A stretch of DNA of 28,699 bases from CAZULF01 sp964621215 (GTDB lineage: Bacteria > Pseudomonadota > Gammaproteobacteria > UBA1113). A model generated the notes under the pieces. It ran no database searches. It saw only the letters and a list, made by a program, of their open reading frames with translations, and was not told the DNA's origin. Location of the stretch: assembly GCA_964621215.1 (NCBI GenBank), contig CAZULF010000016.1:1-28699 (forward strand), given 5' to 3'. Every line of letters starts with the position of its first letter. The first letter of the stretch is position 1. Position numbers and translations under genes: made by a program. This document shows positions 7,505 to 15,177 of the stretch, in pieces.

Positions 7505-10188
7505 GACGCTATTACCGTTAAAGGATTAGAAGTGACGCCGTCTTTTGTACCAACAATAGTGCAGGAACCATTGTTACCTTGCATTTTCAGGTAAGTTTGG
7601 GTGTTGGTCTGTCCAATTTGACAAGTGACATTCCCAGTCTGATTTGTGATGGAATAAACAGTGGGACCTGAACCTGGCACGGGTAAAGGTCCCAGGATAA
7701 TGGGCCTGCCGCAACAAACAACTGCGGGACTTAGGACTGGCGATCCATTAAGGGTTGCAGGTATATCAACGGATGAAGCAAAGCCTGTAAAATCTAACTG
7801 CACATACGTAGGTGCACCCTCCGGTAAATAAGAAAGCGTATAAGTGGGGGTTTTCCCCGTGCCCGATGTCACACTGATGGAGTCAAACGCACCAGTAATA
7901 CCTGACGAGGTCAGCAGCGTATACTCTCCAGGCACAGCATTGGCATCAAGATTAACTTCCAAAATACCGGCTAACGTTGCCGGTCCATTGGTCGCAACTA
8001 AAGAGGCGCCACTCGAATTAATATCGATATGGACGAGACTACCGAGACTGCTACCGGTTGCTGAATTGAGAATCAAGCTGCCAAGTGTGAGCGTGCCTCC
8101 AGTATCAGGAGAGATTGTGCCAGAATTGGCAAGGACATTTCCGGTTAAAGTTCCTATCCCACTCAATATACCTCGTTGCGAGCTAACAGTATCTCTACAG
8201 ATGGCAACGGAGGCTTGATTGATCACTCCGTTCACTTTGAAATTCGCATCGTTAACAGTGATATATCCTTGATAATCGGTTGTTCCATTATAAATAACAG
8301 TTCCATTGCCTTTAACAAATACTACAGTTCCCGTTCCTCCAAAACTGGTATCATCAGTAAAGGCAACCTGATCACCGAGTGTTAAAATATCGCCAGCATT
8401 TTGCGCCATGAAGGTAAGAGAAGAATTTTCACGCAGGAAAATACTATTTCCCAGTGCTGTTCCAGCCAAGCCGTCCGTGCCACCACTTGAGCCAGCGCTG
8501 CCGCCCAAGCCAGCGTTAACGATAGTGTTTGGTGTATTGAAAGTGGTTGGAGTACCTGGCAATGCTTGTATTGTGAAATTCAAACCGCCATCCACAAAAA
8601 TAGCGCCGCCGAGACCACTTCCGCCACCGCCGCCGCCGCCGCCAAGACCTGGCCCATAGTTATTGGCACCAGCTCCGCCAGCTCCCCCGCCAAGATTGCC
8701 GAGATCTGCTCCACCCAAGGCTGTGGGGCCATTTGAGGGACCACCACCACCGCCTCCGCCTCCACCCAAAGAATCGCCGCCGTTCGCTGATGTTATACCC
8801 GATTGGTTGACTCCACCGCCGCCGCCGCCGCCGCCAACTCCACCGTCTCCACCTTGTACAGTGTACTCGATATCATAAGCGCCAGTGCCAGCACCACCAC
8901 CTCCACCACCGCCGTAGCCACCAGTTCCAGGTTGGCCGTCGTAGTTATTTGTAGGAGCCGTTATGACAACTCCACCGCCGCCAGCTCCCCCGCCATCTCC
9001 GCCATTACCACCTGAAGGTACAATATCTATTGCGGCTAATTTTTTCATTTTACGTGTAACAACGTCTTGATTAACTTTTGTCCTACTTAATTTGGCGTTT
9101 TTGGAAAACCGAGCTTTTAAGGCACGTATTACTTCGCTGACGGGTTGTTTTACCGGTTTGATCACGGGTTTCTGTATCGTTTTCACTAGCGACACTGGCA
9201 ATGGCGGAGTGTCACCTTGTGGCTGGTATCCAGGGAAACCAGCACTACCACCGCCACCGCCGCCAGGAAGTGTGGGGTTGCCACCACCGCCACCGCCTCC
9301 GGCGTTAATTCCTCCTGCATTACCACCGCCACCATCACCCGCAGTGAAGGAGAGGCCTAAACCATTTCCAGCCTGGCCAATATCTACATCCGATCCACCA
9401 TTCCCAAGATTAGTGAGTGATCCTAATGTTGCGCGAGACCCCAGGCCACCGCCGCCACCGCCGCCGCCACCGGATAGATCAAGAGAAAGCGTGACGTCTC
9501 CGCCATTACCACCAAAACCACCACCACCAGCGCCTCCCGTGGTGCCAGTCGTGGTGATAGAACCGCCATTTCCGCTAAAACCACCACCGCCAGCGCCGCC
9601 CTCATTGCCCGTGGGTGAGGAAATATTAAAATAATTGCCTCCATTTCCCCCCACAGCAGCACAGTTATTAATTAACACATTCATTAATGTGACTGATGGA
9701 TTTGAACCATTTAAAAAGGGTTGAGGTACGTAAATGGCGCCTCCGGCACCTAAACCACCGCCTCCGCCTGAAATGCCGTCTCCACCATCACCGCCTTTCG
9801 CAGTCAGATTTTGAAAAATCATGTTTTGGATGGTGACGTTCCCCATCGGGATAAAAAATCCGCTATACGCGCCACTGTTACCATCAATGGTGACGGTAGG
9901 AGTAGAGCCTGAATTGCCGATAGTGATATTCACGCGATTTGATGAATTATTAATAATCGGTAGAATGCCATTGAGTTGGATAGTCATCGGATGGTCAAAA
10001 AGAATCGCATAATCATCCTCGGTTGTGCTTAACTGCAGATTCATTGTATTTATGAAATATCGCAGATCGCCCGGATCCCCCATCCCACCCGGATTATTAT
10101 CTGTATCTAGTGTTACAGTAAGTGTGGTTAACGCATACACCGAGTGAGAGAAAAAAAGAGGAATAAACCAGTACTTGAGTTTATGCAT
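7501..10188 (-). CDS. Secreted glycine-rich beta-helix surface protein
   Basis: The 895-residue protein has a signal peptide (MHKLKYWFIPLFFSHSVYA). Residues 20-130 are a beta-helix start (TLTVTLDTDNNPGGMGDPGDLRYFIN, then TVTIDGNSG and VTIQNMIFQNLTAKGG), as in CSLREA/autotransporter-adhesin-like proteins. From about 130 to 560 it is dominated by GGxGG and poly-Gly blocks resembling mycobacterial PE-PGRS proteins. They are interrupted at about 325-390 by a lysine-rich insert without glycine repeats. Residues 590-790 resemble autotransporter-associated strand repeats (TLTGNVLANSGTISPDTGGT, LTLGSLILNS). There is no C-terminal barrel: the last 90 residues form a small domain with CC at about 826. 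AAAGGA (10199-10194) lies 5 bases before the ATG. It is coupled to the barrel gene 6788-7504, which may hold or display it; this is inference. Confidence 0.8.
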   Translation of the reverse strand: MHKLKYWFIPLFFSHSVYALTTLTVTLDTDNNPGGMGDPGDLRYFINTMNLQLSTTEDDYAILFDHPMTIQLNGILPIINNSSNRVNITIGNSGSTPTVTIDGNSGAYSGFFIPMGNVTIQNMIFQNLTAKGGDGGDGISGGGGGLGAGGAIYVPQPFLNGSNPSVTLMNVLINNCAAVGGNGGNYFNISSPTGNEGGAGGGGFSGNGGSITTTGTTGGAGGGGFGGNGGDVTLSLDLSGGGGGGGGGLGSRATLGSLTNLGNGGSDVDIGQAGNGLGLSFTAGDGGGGNAGGINAGGGGGGGNPTLPGGGGGGSAGFPGYQPQGDTPPLPVSLVKTIQKPVIKPVKQPVSEVIRALKARFSKNAKLSRTKVNQDVVTRKMKKLAAIDIVPSGGNGGDGGGAGGGGVVITAPTNNYDGQPGTGGYGGGGGGGAGTGAYDIEYTVQGGDGGVGGGGGGGGVNQSGITSANGGDSLGGGGGGGGGPSNGPTALGGADLGNLGGGAGGAGANNYGPGLGGGGGGGGSGLGGAIFVDGGLNFTIQALPGTPTTFNTPNTIVNAGLGGSAGSSGGTDGLAGTALGNSIFLRENSSLTFMAQNAGDILTLGDQVAFTDDTSFGGTGTVVFVKGNGTVIYNGTTDYQGYITVNDANFKVNGVINQASVAICRDTVSSQRGILSGIGTLTGNVLANSGTISPDTGGTLTLGSLILNSATGSSLGSLVHIDINSSGASLVATNGPATLAGILEVNLDANAVPGEYTLLTSSGITGAFDSISVTSGTGKTPTYTLSYLPEGAPTYVQLDFTGFASSVDIPATLNGSPVLSPAVVCCGRPIILGPLPVPGSGPTVYSITNQTGNVTCQIGQTNTQTYLKMQGNNGSCTIVGTKDGVTSNPLTVIAS
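8590..9010. repeat. GGN-type low-complexity tract (poly-Gly coding)
   Basis: On the plus strand this reads as dense CCG/CCA/CCT triplets such as ccgccgccgccgccg; on the coding minus strand it encodes poly-Gly and GGAGG blocks. Similar tracts lie at 9240-9340 and 9440-9610. Triplet repeats of this kind are prone to slippage and recombination, so length variation between strains is expected. The open proline-rich frames on the plus strand here are by-products of this composition. Confidence 0.75.
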
Positions 10189-10613
10189 GAGAATCCTTTG
10201 CGCATGAGAAGATATAAATCCATTTTTAACATAATAATGCTAAAAAAAGTATTATTCAATACAGCCATTAGCATGAAGCTTGAGCGCTAGGTGCTTTGAA
10301 ACAAAGAGGGAGGCCATCTGTTCCCTGATAGGGACTCAAAATTCACTCTATTAAAAAACGTCGCATTGGGACGCTTTGTATATTATCTTTCTTGTTTTAA
10401 ATCTTACCTCTATAGATACTGCGCAGATTGTTAATCTAGCTTTTTCTATCTGCATTTGTAATGCAACCAAACCATCCATAATTTACTTTAATTTTAAGTT
10501 GCGTTTCGCAAACTTTAATGTTATTTTAATTCCTGCTTAAATTCTGCGTTAGCTCAGCGTATTAAAGTGGGTTATTTGTTATAAATCGCAGGGCAATTAT
10601 CAGGAAAAAAAGT
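10189..10613. other. Divergent intergenic region
   Basis: These 425 bases separate the minus-strand glycine-rich operon from the plus-strand GNAT operon. A promoter for the minus operon is visible at 10231-10259. The rest is AT-rich, with a small hairpin-like TCCCT-GAT-AGGGA near 10323-10335. No gene fragment was recognised, and no convincing promoter for the plus operon was found; TATAAA at 10580-10585 lacks a -35 partner. Confidence 0.5.
10231..10259 (-). promoter_or_regulatory. Sigma70-like promoter of the glycine-rich/barrel operon
   Basis: On the minus strand TTGAAT (10259-10254) is followed after exactly 17 bases by TATTAT (10236-10231), one mismatch from TATAAT. The predicted start point near 10224 leaves a leader of about 36 bases carrying the AAAGGA ribosome site of the 10188 start codon. 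Confidence 0.55.
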
Positions 10614-10718
10614 ATGGGAAAAAATCGCCTTACTCTCAATAAAACTCAAGCTGAAATTATTTCTCTTGCGTTGAACATTATGTCGCGATCAATAGCTGGA
10701 TTTTATTATGATAAGTAA
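10614..10718 (+). CDS. Small 34-residue ORF, leader of the GNAT operon
   Basis: ATG at 10614 is preceded by AGGA at 10602-10605 (spacing 8) and opens MGKNRLTLNKTQAEIISLAL followed by NIMSRSIAGFYYDK and TAA. It overlaps the next ORF by 11 bases in another frame, so its translation could feed ribosomes into that gene, which has no ribosome site of its own. It could be a real small protein, a leader peptide, or the front half of a gene joined to the next by a frameshift. No known family is recognised. Confidence 0.45.
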   Translation: MGKNRLTLNKTQAEIISLALNIMSRSIAGFYYDK

Positions 10719-10917
10719 TGACGATATTAATGAGGTTATCGCTGATATTACGAGAGCAGCAAATGCAGCTTGTCGTACGACGGACTATTTTTTACTACGT
10801 CTGATTATTGACTCATGTAAAGAAGTCCGAGCAGCTTACGATAAACAGGATGTGTTTAATGTTAATTATCTTATGAATAAAACTTTTTGGAATATTCGAG
10901 GTAGTAAATATGACTGA
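10708..10917 (+). CDS. Small hypothetical protein
   Basis: This 69-residue frame (MISNDDINEVIADITRAANA and so on) looks helical and soluble, with charged and hydrophobic residues alternating and a single cysteine plus another in SCKEVRAAYD. It lacks a Shine-Dalgarno but begins inside the 34-codon ORF and its end overlaps the GNAT start by 8 bases. Tight overlap on both sides supports it as part of a translationally coupled operon. Function unknown. Confidence 0.55.
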   Translation: MISNDDINEVIADITRAANAACRTTDYFLLRLIIDSCKEVRAAYDKQDVFNVNYLMNKTFWNIRGSKYD

Positions 10918-11398
10918 TATTTTTGAAATAAAACCGGCTACAGTGCAAGATGTGCCGTTAATTTTGACTTTTATTAAAGAGTTGGCTGAATACGAAAAAT
11001 TATTAAATGAAGTCGTTGCAACTGAGGCTATTTTGAAAGAAACGCTGTTTGGCGATCAACCACATGCCAACGTTGTCATTGGTTATCTCAACAACGTACC
11101 AGTTAGCTTTGCGCTCTACTTTTATAATTTTTCTACCTTTCTCGGCCGTCCGGGTATTTATCTTGAGGATTTATTTGTAAAGCCCGAGGCCCGCGGCAAC
11201 GGTATCGGCCAAAAAATGCTGGCTTATTTGGCACAATTAGCCAAACAAAAAAATTGTGGTCGTTTAGAATGGTGGGTACTAGATTGGAACGAAACCGCGA
11301 TCAAGTTTTACAAACGCCTCGGTGCGAAAGCAATGGATGAATGGACTGTTTATCGAGTGACTGATCAAGCTCTAGATGAACTGGCGGAATATAATTAA
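10910..11398 (+). CDS. GNAT N-acetyltransferase, SAT2/diamine acetyltransferase-like
   Basis: The 162-residue protein is a full-length single-domain GNAT enzyme that moves an acetyl group from acetyl-CoA to an amine. The acetyl-CoA pyrophosphate loop is R95-G-N-G-I-G100 after the LEDLFVKPEA strand. The conserved block FYNFSTFLGRPGIYLEDLFV, the segment CGRLEWWVLDWN, then AIKFYKRLGA (Tyr134, the usual general acid) and MDEWTVYRVT are typical of the SSAT2/thialysine-diamine acetyltransferase group found in bacteria and eukaryotes. The likely substrate is therefore a polyamine or thialysine-like amine, but specificity is not proven by sequence. It is cytoplasmic and translated in a coupled operon with the small ORFs upstream. 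Confidence 0.9.
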   Translation: MTDIFEIKPATVQDVPLILTFIKELAEYEKLLNEVVATEAILKETLFGDQPHANVVIGYLNNVPVSFALYFYNFSTFLGRPGIYLEDLFVKPEARGNGIGQKMLAYLAQLAKQKNCGRLEWWVLDWNETAIKFYKRLGAKAMDEWTVYRVTDQALDELAEYN

Positions 11399-11417
11399 CG
11401 GGGCAGGGCTTATAAAA

Positions 11418-12044
11418 TTGCAATATAAATTTAAATCATTTGCGTATAGTTTATTCTTTATTTGTTTGTGCAATTTCATTTACGTGGATACGGCATCGGC
11501 TGACATTCTTTCAGTAAAGGAAGAGAATTGCGATCAAATAGAAAATAGTGAACTGCGCCAAGATTGTGAAATAGAGGATGCTATGAATTTTCAAGCAGCT
11601 ATCGAAGAACGATATGAAGAAGAATGCAAGCGAACCAGAGCGATGGTTGCTCCAGTTAAAGATCTACCCACAAACGAGCAGAAACAGCAATTACGGTGTG
11701 GGTTATCTAGCAACGGTTATAATACTCAAATTTATGCAAATTATTACTCAGAGAATTATGAACAAGCTCGTTTGTGCGGATATATCGAAGATCAATATTA
11801 TGTGTTAGCAATGATTTATGCCAATGGACGTGATGTTCAGAAAAATTTGGATCTTGCTATTCATTTTGCCTGTCTGGGCGATCAGAAGTTGGAAGAATAT
11901 TCATCTTATGTATCTCAGCTAGACGCCTTAGCTCATGGAACAGAGGATGAACAACTTTTCATAGAACAACCATTTAGTGTATGTAATACACCTTCATCAG
12001 AAGCAATGACAAATTTGTGTGAGCATTTACATCAAGGTGAGTAA
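11418..12044 (+). CDS. Periplasmic Sel1-like protein, probably cut short by a nonsense codon
   Basis: A TTG start at 11418 is chosen because AGGG (11405-11408) lies 9 bases upstream and the product then begins with a clean Sec signal peptide (MQYKFKSFAYSLFFICLC to TASA, cleavage near residue 28). The in-frame ATG at 11376 has no ribosome site and lies inside the GNAT gene. The mature part is cysteine-rich (ENCDQIENSELRQDCEIED, EECKRTRA, LRCGLSSNG), vaguely like LprI-type proteins. It contains one Sel1-like helix pair, YYVLAMIYANGRDVQKNLDL then AIHFACLG (residues about 127-155). After TAA at 12042-12044 the same frame stays open with protein-like sequence to about 12190, suggesting a recent truncation. 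Function unknown; a periplasmic binding or inhibitor role is possible. Confidence 0.65.
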   Translation: MQYKFKSFAYSLFFICLCNFIYVDTASADILSVKEENCDQIENSELRQDCEIEDAMNFQAAIEERYEEECKRTRAMVAPVKDLPTNEQKQQLRCGLSSNGYNTQIYANYYSENYEQARLCGYIEDQYYVLAMIYANGRDVQKNLDLAIHFACLGDQKLEEYSSYVSQLDALAHGTEDEQLFIEQPFSVCNTPSSEAMTNLCEHLHQGE

Positions 12045-12193
12045 GAAGAGGCGGCAGGGGAAGTCAAAACTTTTAACTTCACAGTTAAACACAAAGGCGA
12101 ATCACAGCTAAATATCAACTGCGACATAGGGAAAGAAATAGAAAACTTACTAAAAACTCGTGTTTTCTACTGTGTGGAAAATAGGTTACGCTC
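12045..12193 (+). pseudogene. Read-through extension of the Sel1-like gene
   Basis: Directly after the TAA the frame continues as EEAAGEVKTFNFTVKHKGES, QLNINCDIGKEIENLLKTRV, FYCVENRLRSQILKL. It has normal-looking composition and two more cysteines, as in the preceding protein. It stays open until TGA at about 12296-12298, inside the convergent gene. Spacing of cysteines and charged residues fits a former C-terminal domain. No other gene or terminator is visible in this gap. Confidence 0.4.
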
Positions 12194-13000
12194 TCAGATT
12201 CTAAAACTCGATTGCGCAGCAGTCCATGCGTTAAATACATCATTAATAATAACGTCTGCTTTGCGATTAGCAGCAGCTTCTAATTCTATATTATCATGAA
12301 TTGACAGGCTTTTATTCTGAATGATTTTAACAGAGGCGTCGCCAAAGTATCTTGCTAAAAATGGTCTTAACCCACCAACATGTTCATATTGCTGGACATG
12401 CTCTAATTCATGTAACAACCAGTGCAGATTAGCATATTCGTCTAAATTAAGCTCCGTCGGAAAAAACACTTGATTTTCAAAAGTAATGGCCGCGCCATGG
12501 AGGGTATTAATATGCGTAGCATATTTTACCGAAGATAGCTGACAGTTAGGATAATAAGGAGTTAGAATTTCAATTAATTTAGTCGGCAATTCTTCCCATT
12601 TACTTTGTGCTTGTGCGCGTAAAGTAGCTAGATAGGCAACAACAATTTCTTCAACATGCACAGGCGCTAATATCTCAAGTACTACTTCCTCTTTTATTGC
12701 CTGACCTATCTTGCCTGGATCACCGCTGGTTGCTGCATCTGCTAGATGACATACAGTCAGAGTAGGAGCTAGGCTTTGATGAACGGTTGCATCAACAGCG
12801 GCTGACTCAACTGTTTCTACCGTATGGCGTATGTCGCTTACCACATTGCTAACTGGTTTCAAACCCACGGCATCCGCCGCTATTTCAATTGGCCTAGTTG
12901 CTATGACAACGGGCGCTTTAGCCACTTCCTTAGCAACATGGCCTATTGTATCTCCGCCTTTTGAGATGGCTTTACCTAAACGTTTAAAAAATTTTGCCAT
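12194..13000 (-). CDS. HExxH zinc-metallopeptidase-like protein (DUF4157-like)
   Basis: The 268-residue protein has no signal peptide; its N-terminus is basic and amphipathic (MAKFFKRLGKAISKGGDTIG). Residues 30-130 are alanine/valine-rich helices. The C-terminal half holds FENQVFFPTELNLDEY, then LHWLLHELEHVQQYEHVGG with zinc motif H197-E-L-E-H201, and a later DNIELEAAANRKAD in which Glu239 or Glu241 may be the third ligand. This order, ending in an ExxA..AD element, resembles the DUF4157 peptidase-like family, often linked to secreted toxins and contractile systems. Whether it cuts peptide bonds is unknown. AGGAG lies 9 bases before the ATG. The gene starts 18 bases after the serine-protease gene, so the two form an operon. 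Confidence 0.75.
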   Translation of the reverse strand: MAKFFKRLGKAISKGGDTIGHVAKEVAKAPVVIATRPIEIAADAVGLKPVSNVVSDIRHTVETVESAAVDATVHQSLAPTLTVCHLADAATSGDPGKIGQAIKEEVVLEILAPVHVEEIVVAYLATLRAQAQSKWEELPTKLIEILTPYYPNCQLSSVKYATHINTLHGAAITFENQVFFPTELNLDEYANLHWLLHELEHVQQYEHVGGLRPFLARYFGDASVKIIQNKSLSIHDNIELEAAANRKADVIINDVFNAWTAAQSSFRI

Positions 13001-13018
13001 TTATTTAGTCTCCTACTA

Positions 13019-14977
13019 TTAATCAAATGATGGTAAAAGCGCTTCAAGTTCAGGATTCTTATTTGGGTTTTCGCGTAATATTTCTTCAGCTGTTTTCCCA
13101 TCATTGTTTTTTTGATTCCAAATGCTAAATTCTGCTAAAATTCCTGCTTTTTTCATTTGTCCTGGCTTATTGGTTAACTCTGCATCTTTCAAAAGCTGCA
13201 TTAATGGAGTATTACCAAGCGCATTGACTTTATTTATCCTATCTATATCACTCGCATACTTTTTAACTAAGGAAGTACCATTATAATTTTCCTCAGGAAG
13301 AGCTTGGAATAATGCTAAGCTTTCACAACTACTCGCTCTGGAGAGTGCGGTTTTTTTATATTGAGCCATTTTAATTTTTACAAATAATTTATCTGTACCT
13401 TCGCCTTCAATGTCAATCTTAATTGTTGTACATTTTTCATCGTTTTCAATTTTTTTATGGCTTCTAAGTAAATCCATAGCCAAAGGTTGCCCATTAATAG
13501 AAGTTATATTTTTAGGAACTTTAACCTCAGCAAATATCGAAGAAGCAGATTTTTTTGTGCCGAGTACCTTTTTACCTTTTCCTGTGTTATCTTGAAGTTG
13601 TAATAACCAATATCTATTATCTTCTCCCGGTTTGCAATCTAGCCGCCAATATTGTTGGGTCAAAATAGTCGTTTCTTTTGTAACGGAAATATTAAGATTT
13701 GATATTGTAGAAACATACTTTATAAAACTCTTGAAAGTTTCAGATATTTCCTCATCATTTAAATCTGCAGTCTGTTTTAAATAAGAATCTCTCAGTTTTG
13801 AAAAACCACTTCCAGCTAATTTTTCTAAGCCATCCGGTAATAAAATACAGAGCGGAGATTCTCCCCATTCAAATTTTGTTAAACGAAGGTTTGCTGTTTG
13901 TCTTGCTAATTCTTGCTCTCTAAGGTATCTCATGTTGTCTCGTTCGGCTTGCTCATCCCCCAGATATGCAGCCGCTGAAGCCATGGCTCCAGCTCTGTCG
14001 ACTTTTTGATTGTCAAATAGAAGTTGTAAAATTTGCGACAAATCACTTGCAACAGGGATGGCGCAAACTAGTTTGTCTGCATCACTGAACGATTGTGTAT
14101 TATTAAAGATTTTGTTATACCATATGGCTGAGCAACGCGCATAAAGAGCGCCCACCACTTTAAATTGCCATTGAGGTATATGATCTGAAATAACACGGGC
14201 CTCAATGATGGGGGCACCGGAAGCCCCTGGCATAGGCGTTTTCCCATCTTCACAGGTAAATATGAGAGGCGAGGAAGAATGGGGCAGCTGACGAAGGTAA
14301 TTAACTTCGTAGGTATCGGAATAGGGATTAATATTGACATAGAAAAAAAGTGTTTGCTCATGCGCCCAGTCATCCGAAAATATATAAGGGAGACATTTAT
14401 TAGAATGCTCAGGAGGCTTTTGAGCATTAATAATGACTAAGTCAGGTGCATTAATGAAACATGGCCGATGGTAGGATTGCTCAACATTTAATTCGATAGG
14501 TACTGATGAGTAACCAGTAAACGTCGCGTTGGCTAAAACATCTCTACTAGGGACAACATGCGCGTTGGAAATAAGCCATTCTGAATACTGAAAAAATCCA
14601 GTGCCGTAACCTAAATCTGTTTCTATAGAAACAATACAGGGATAAATTTCGTGTTGAATGGCAGTTTCTAAACCTTCTTTACTTTCAAACATCAACTTCG
14701 CTGCTGCCATACGTCGAGCCTCACCATCTTCAATGGATTGACGCGCAGCTCTTTCCGCGTGTAACCGTTCCATATGGGTAATTGCATCTGGACAATTCAA
14801 ATCAAAAGCTTTTTGCAGACATTTCATAGCTTCACTTTCATTTCGGCATGGAGCACCCCAATGGCCCCTACTATGGCATAGGTAGAGTGTGTACCAGGCT
14901 TGACCATTGTTAGGATCTTTTTCGATTTGTTGTTGGGAAGATACGAAAAGTGGTATTTTTTCTGAGGATTTTTGCAT
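13019..14977 (-). CDS. Trypsin-like serine protease with ankyrin-like C-terminus
   Basis: Translation most likely begins at ATG 14977: AGGAG (14990-14986) lies 8 bases upstream, whereas the in-frame ATG 14995 has no ribosome site. The 652-residue product lacks a signal peptide. Residues 20-75 look like a Sel1/TPR-type helix pair (NNGQAWYTLYLCHSRGHWG, then NESEAMKCLQKAFDLNCPDA). Residues 105-320 are an S1/PA-clan protease: His140 in LISNAHVV, Asp179 in APDLVIINA and Ser253 in PGASGAPII form the triad. Residues 330-560 are an unassigned region. The tail has an ankyrin-like unit NALGNTPLMQLLKDAE followed by NNDGKTAEEILRENP. All catalytic residues are present. The cytoplasmic, eukaryote-like make-up suggests an effector or a defence protease; substrate unknown. 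It is the first gene of an operon with the HExxH protein. Confidence 0.8.
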   Translation of the reverse strand: MQKSSEKIPLFVSSQQQIEKDPNNGQAWYTLYLCHSRGHWGAPCRNESEAMKCLQKAFDLNCPDAITHMERLHAERAARQSIEDGEARRMAAAKLMFESKEGLETAIQHEIYPCIVSIETDLGYGTGFFQYSEWLISNAHVVPSRDVLANATFTGYSSVPIELNVEQSYHRPCFINAPDLVIINAQKPPEHSNKCLPYIFSDDWAHEQTLFFYVNINPYSDTYEVNYLRQLPHSSSPLIFTCEDGKTPMPGASGAPIIEARVISDHIPQWQFKVVGALYARCSAIWYNKIFNNTQSFSDADKLVCAIPVASDLSQILQLLFDNQKVDRAGAMASAAAYLGDEQAERDNMRYLREQELARQTANLRLTKFEWGESPLCILLPDGLEKLAGSGFSKLRDSYLKQTADLNDEEISETFKSFIKYVSTISNLNISVTKETTILTQQYWRLDCKPGEDNRYWLLQLQDNTGKGKKVLGTKKSASSIFAEVKVPKNITSINGQPLAMDLLRSHKKIENDEKCTTIKIDIEGEGTDKLFVKIKMAQYKKTALSRASSCESLALFQALPEENYNGTSLVKKYASDIDRINKVNALGNTPLMQLLKDAELTNKPGQMKKAGILAEFSIWNQKNNDGKTAEEILRENPNKNPELEALLPSFD

Positions 14978-15113
14978 TATAATATCTCCTAGCATAGCGA
15001 TTAGAAGCGACTGAGCCTACTGCGGAATAACGTTGAATCTGATTATAATATACTTCCATGATTTATCTATTATTTCTTTAGAGCGACATTTGCGATTAAA
15101 GGGTCGATTGATC

Positions 15114-15143
15114 CTGGTATAAGCCCATTATTTGTATTATAAT
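15114..15143 (+). promoter_or_regulatory. Candidate promoter of the 706-residue orphan gene
   Basis: TATAAT at 15138-15143 is a perfect -10 box 35 bases before the start codon. The best -35 partner, CTGGTA at 15114-15119 with an 18-base spacer, matches only 3/6. AGGTGG at 15166-15171 gives a ribosome site 6 bases before ATG 15178. Confidence 0.35.
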
Positions 15144-15177
15144 GAATTCATTTTAAACAGATAGTAGGTGGTACATC

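Noticed and set aside
8590..9610. Regular triplet repeats as a CRISPR or tandem array
   Set aside because: The repeats are glycine codons without fixed-length units or unique spacers.
8408..9634. Long proline-rich open frames on the plus strand (for example 9092-9634)
   Set aside because: They are the exact antisense of GGN glycine codons of the 7501-10188 gene; no ribosome sites and pure low complexity.
10560..10590. TATAAA as the promoter of the GNAT operon
   Set aside because: No -35 hexamer at 16-18 bases; too weak to call.
14068..14427. 119-codon minus-strand frame
   Set aside because: It lies in another frame inside the serine-protease gene, whose catalytic motifs are intact in the main frame.
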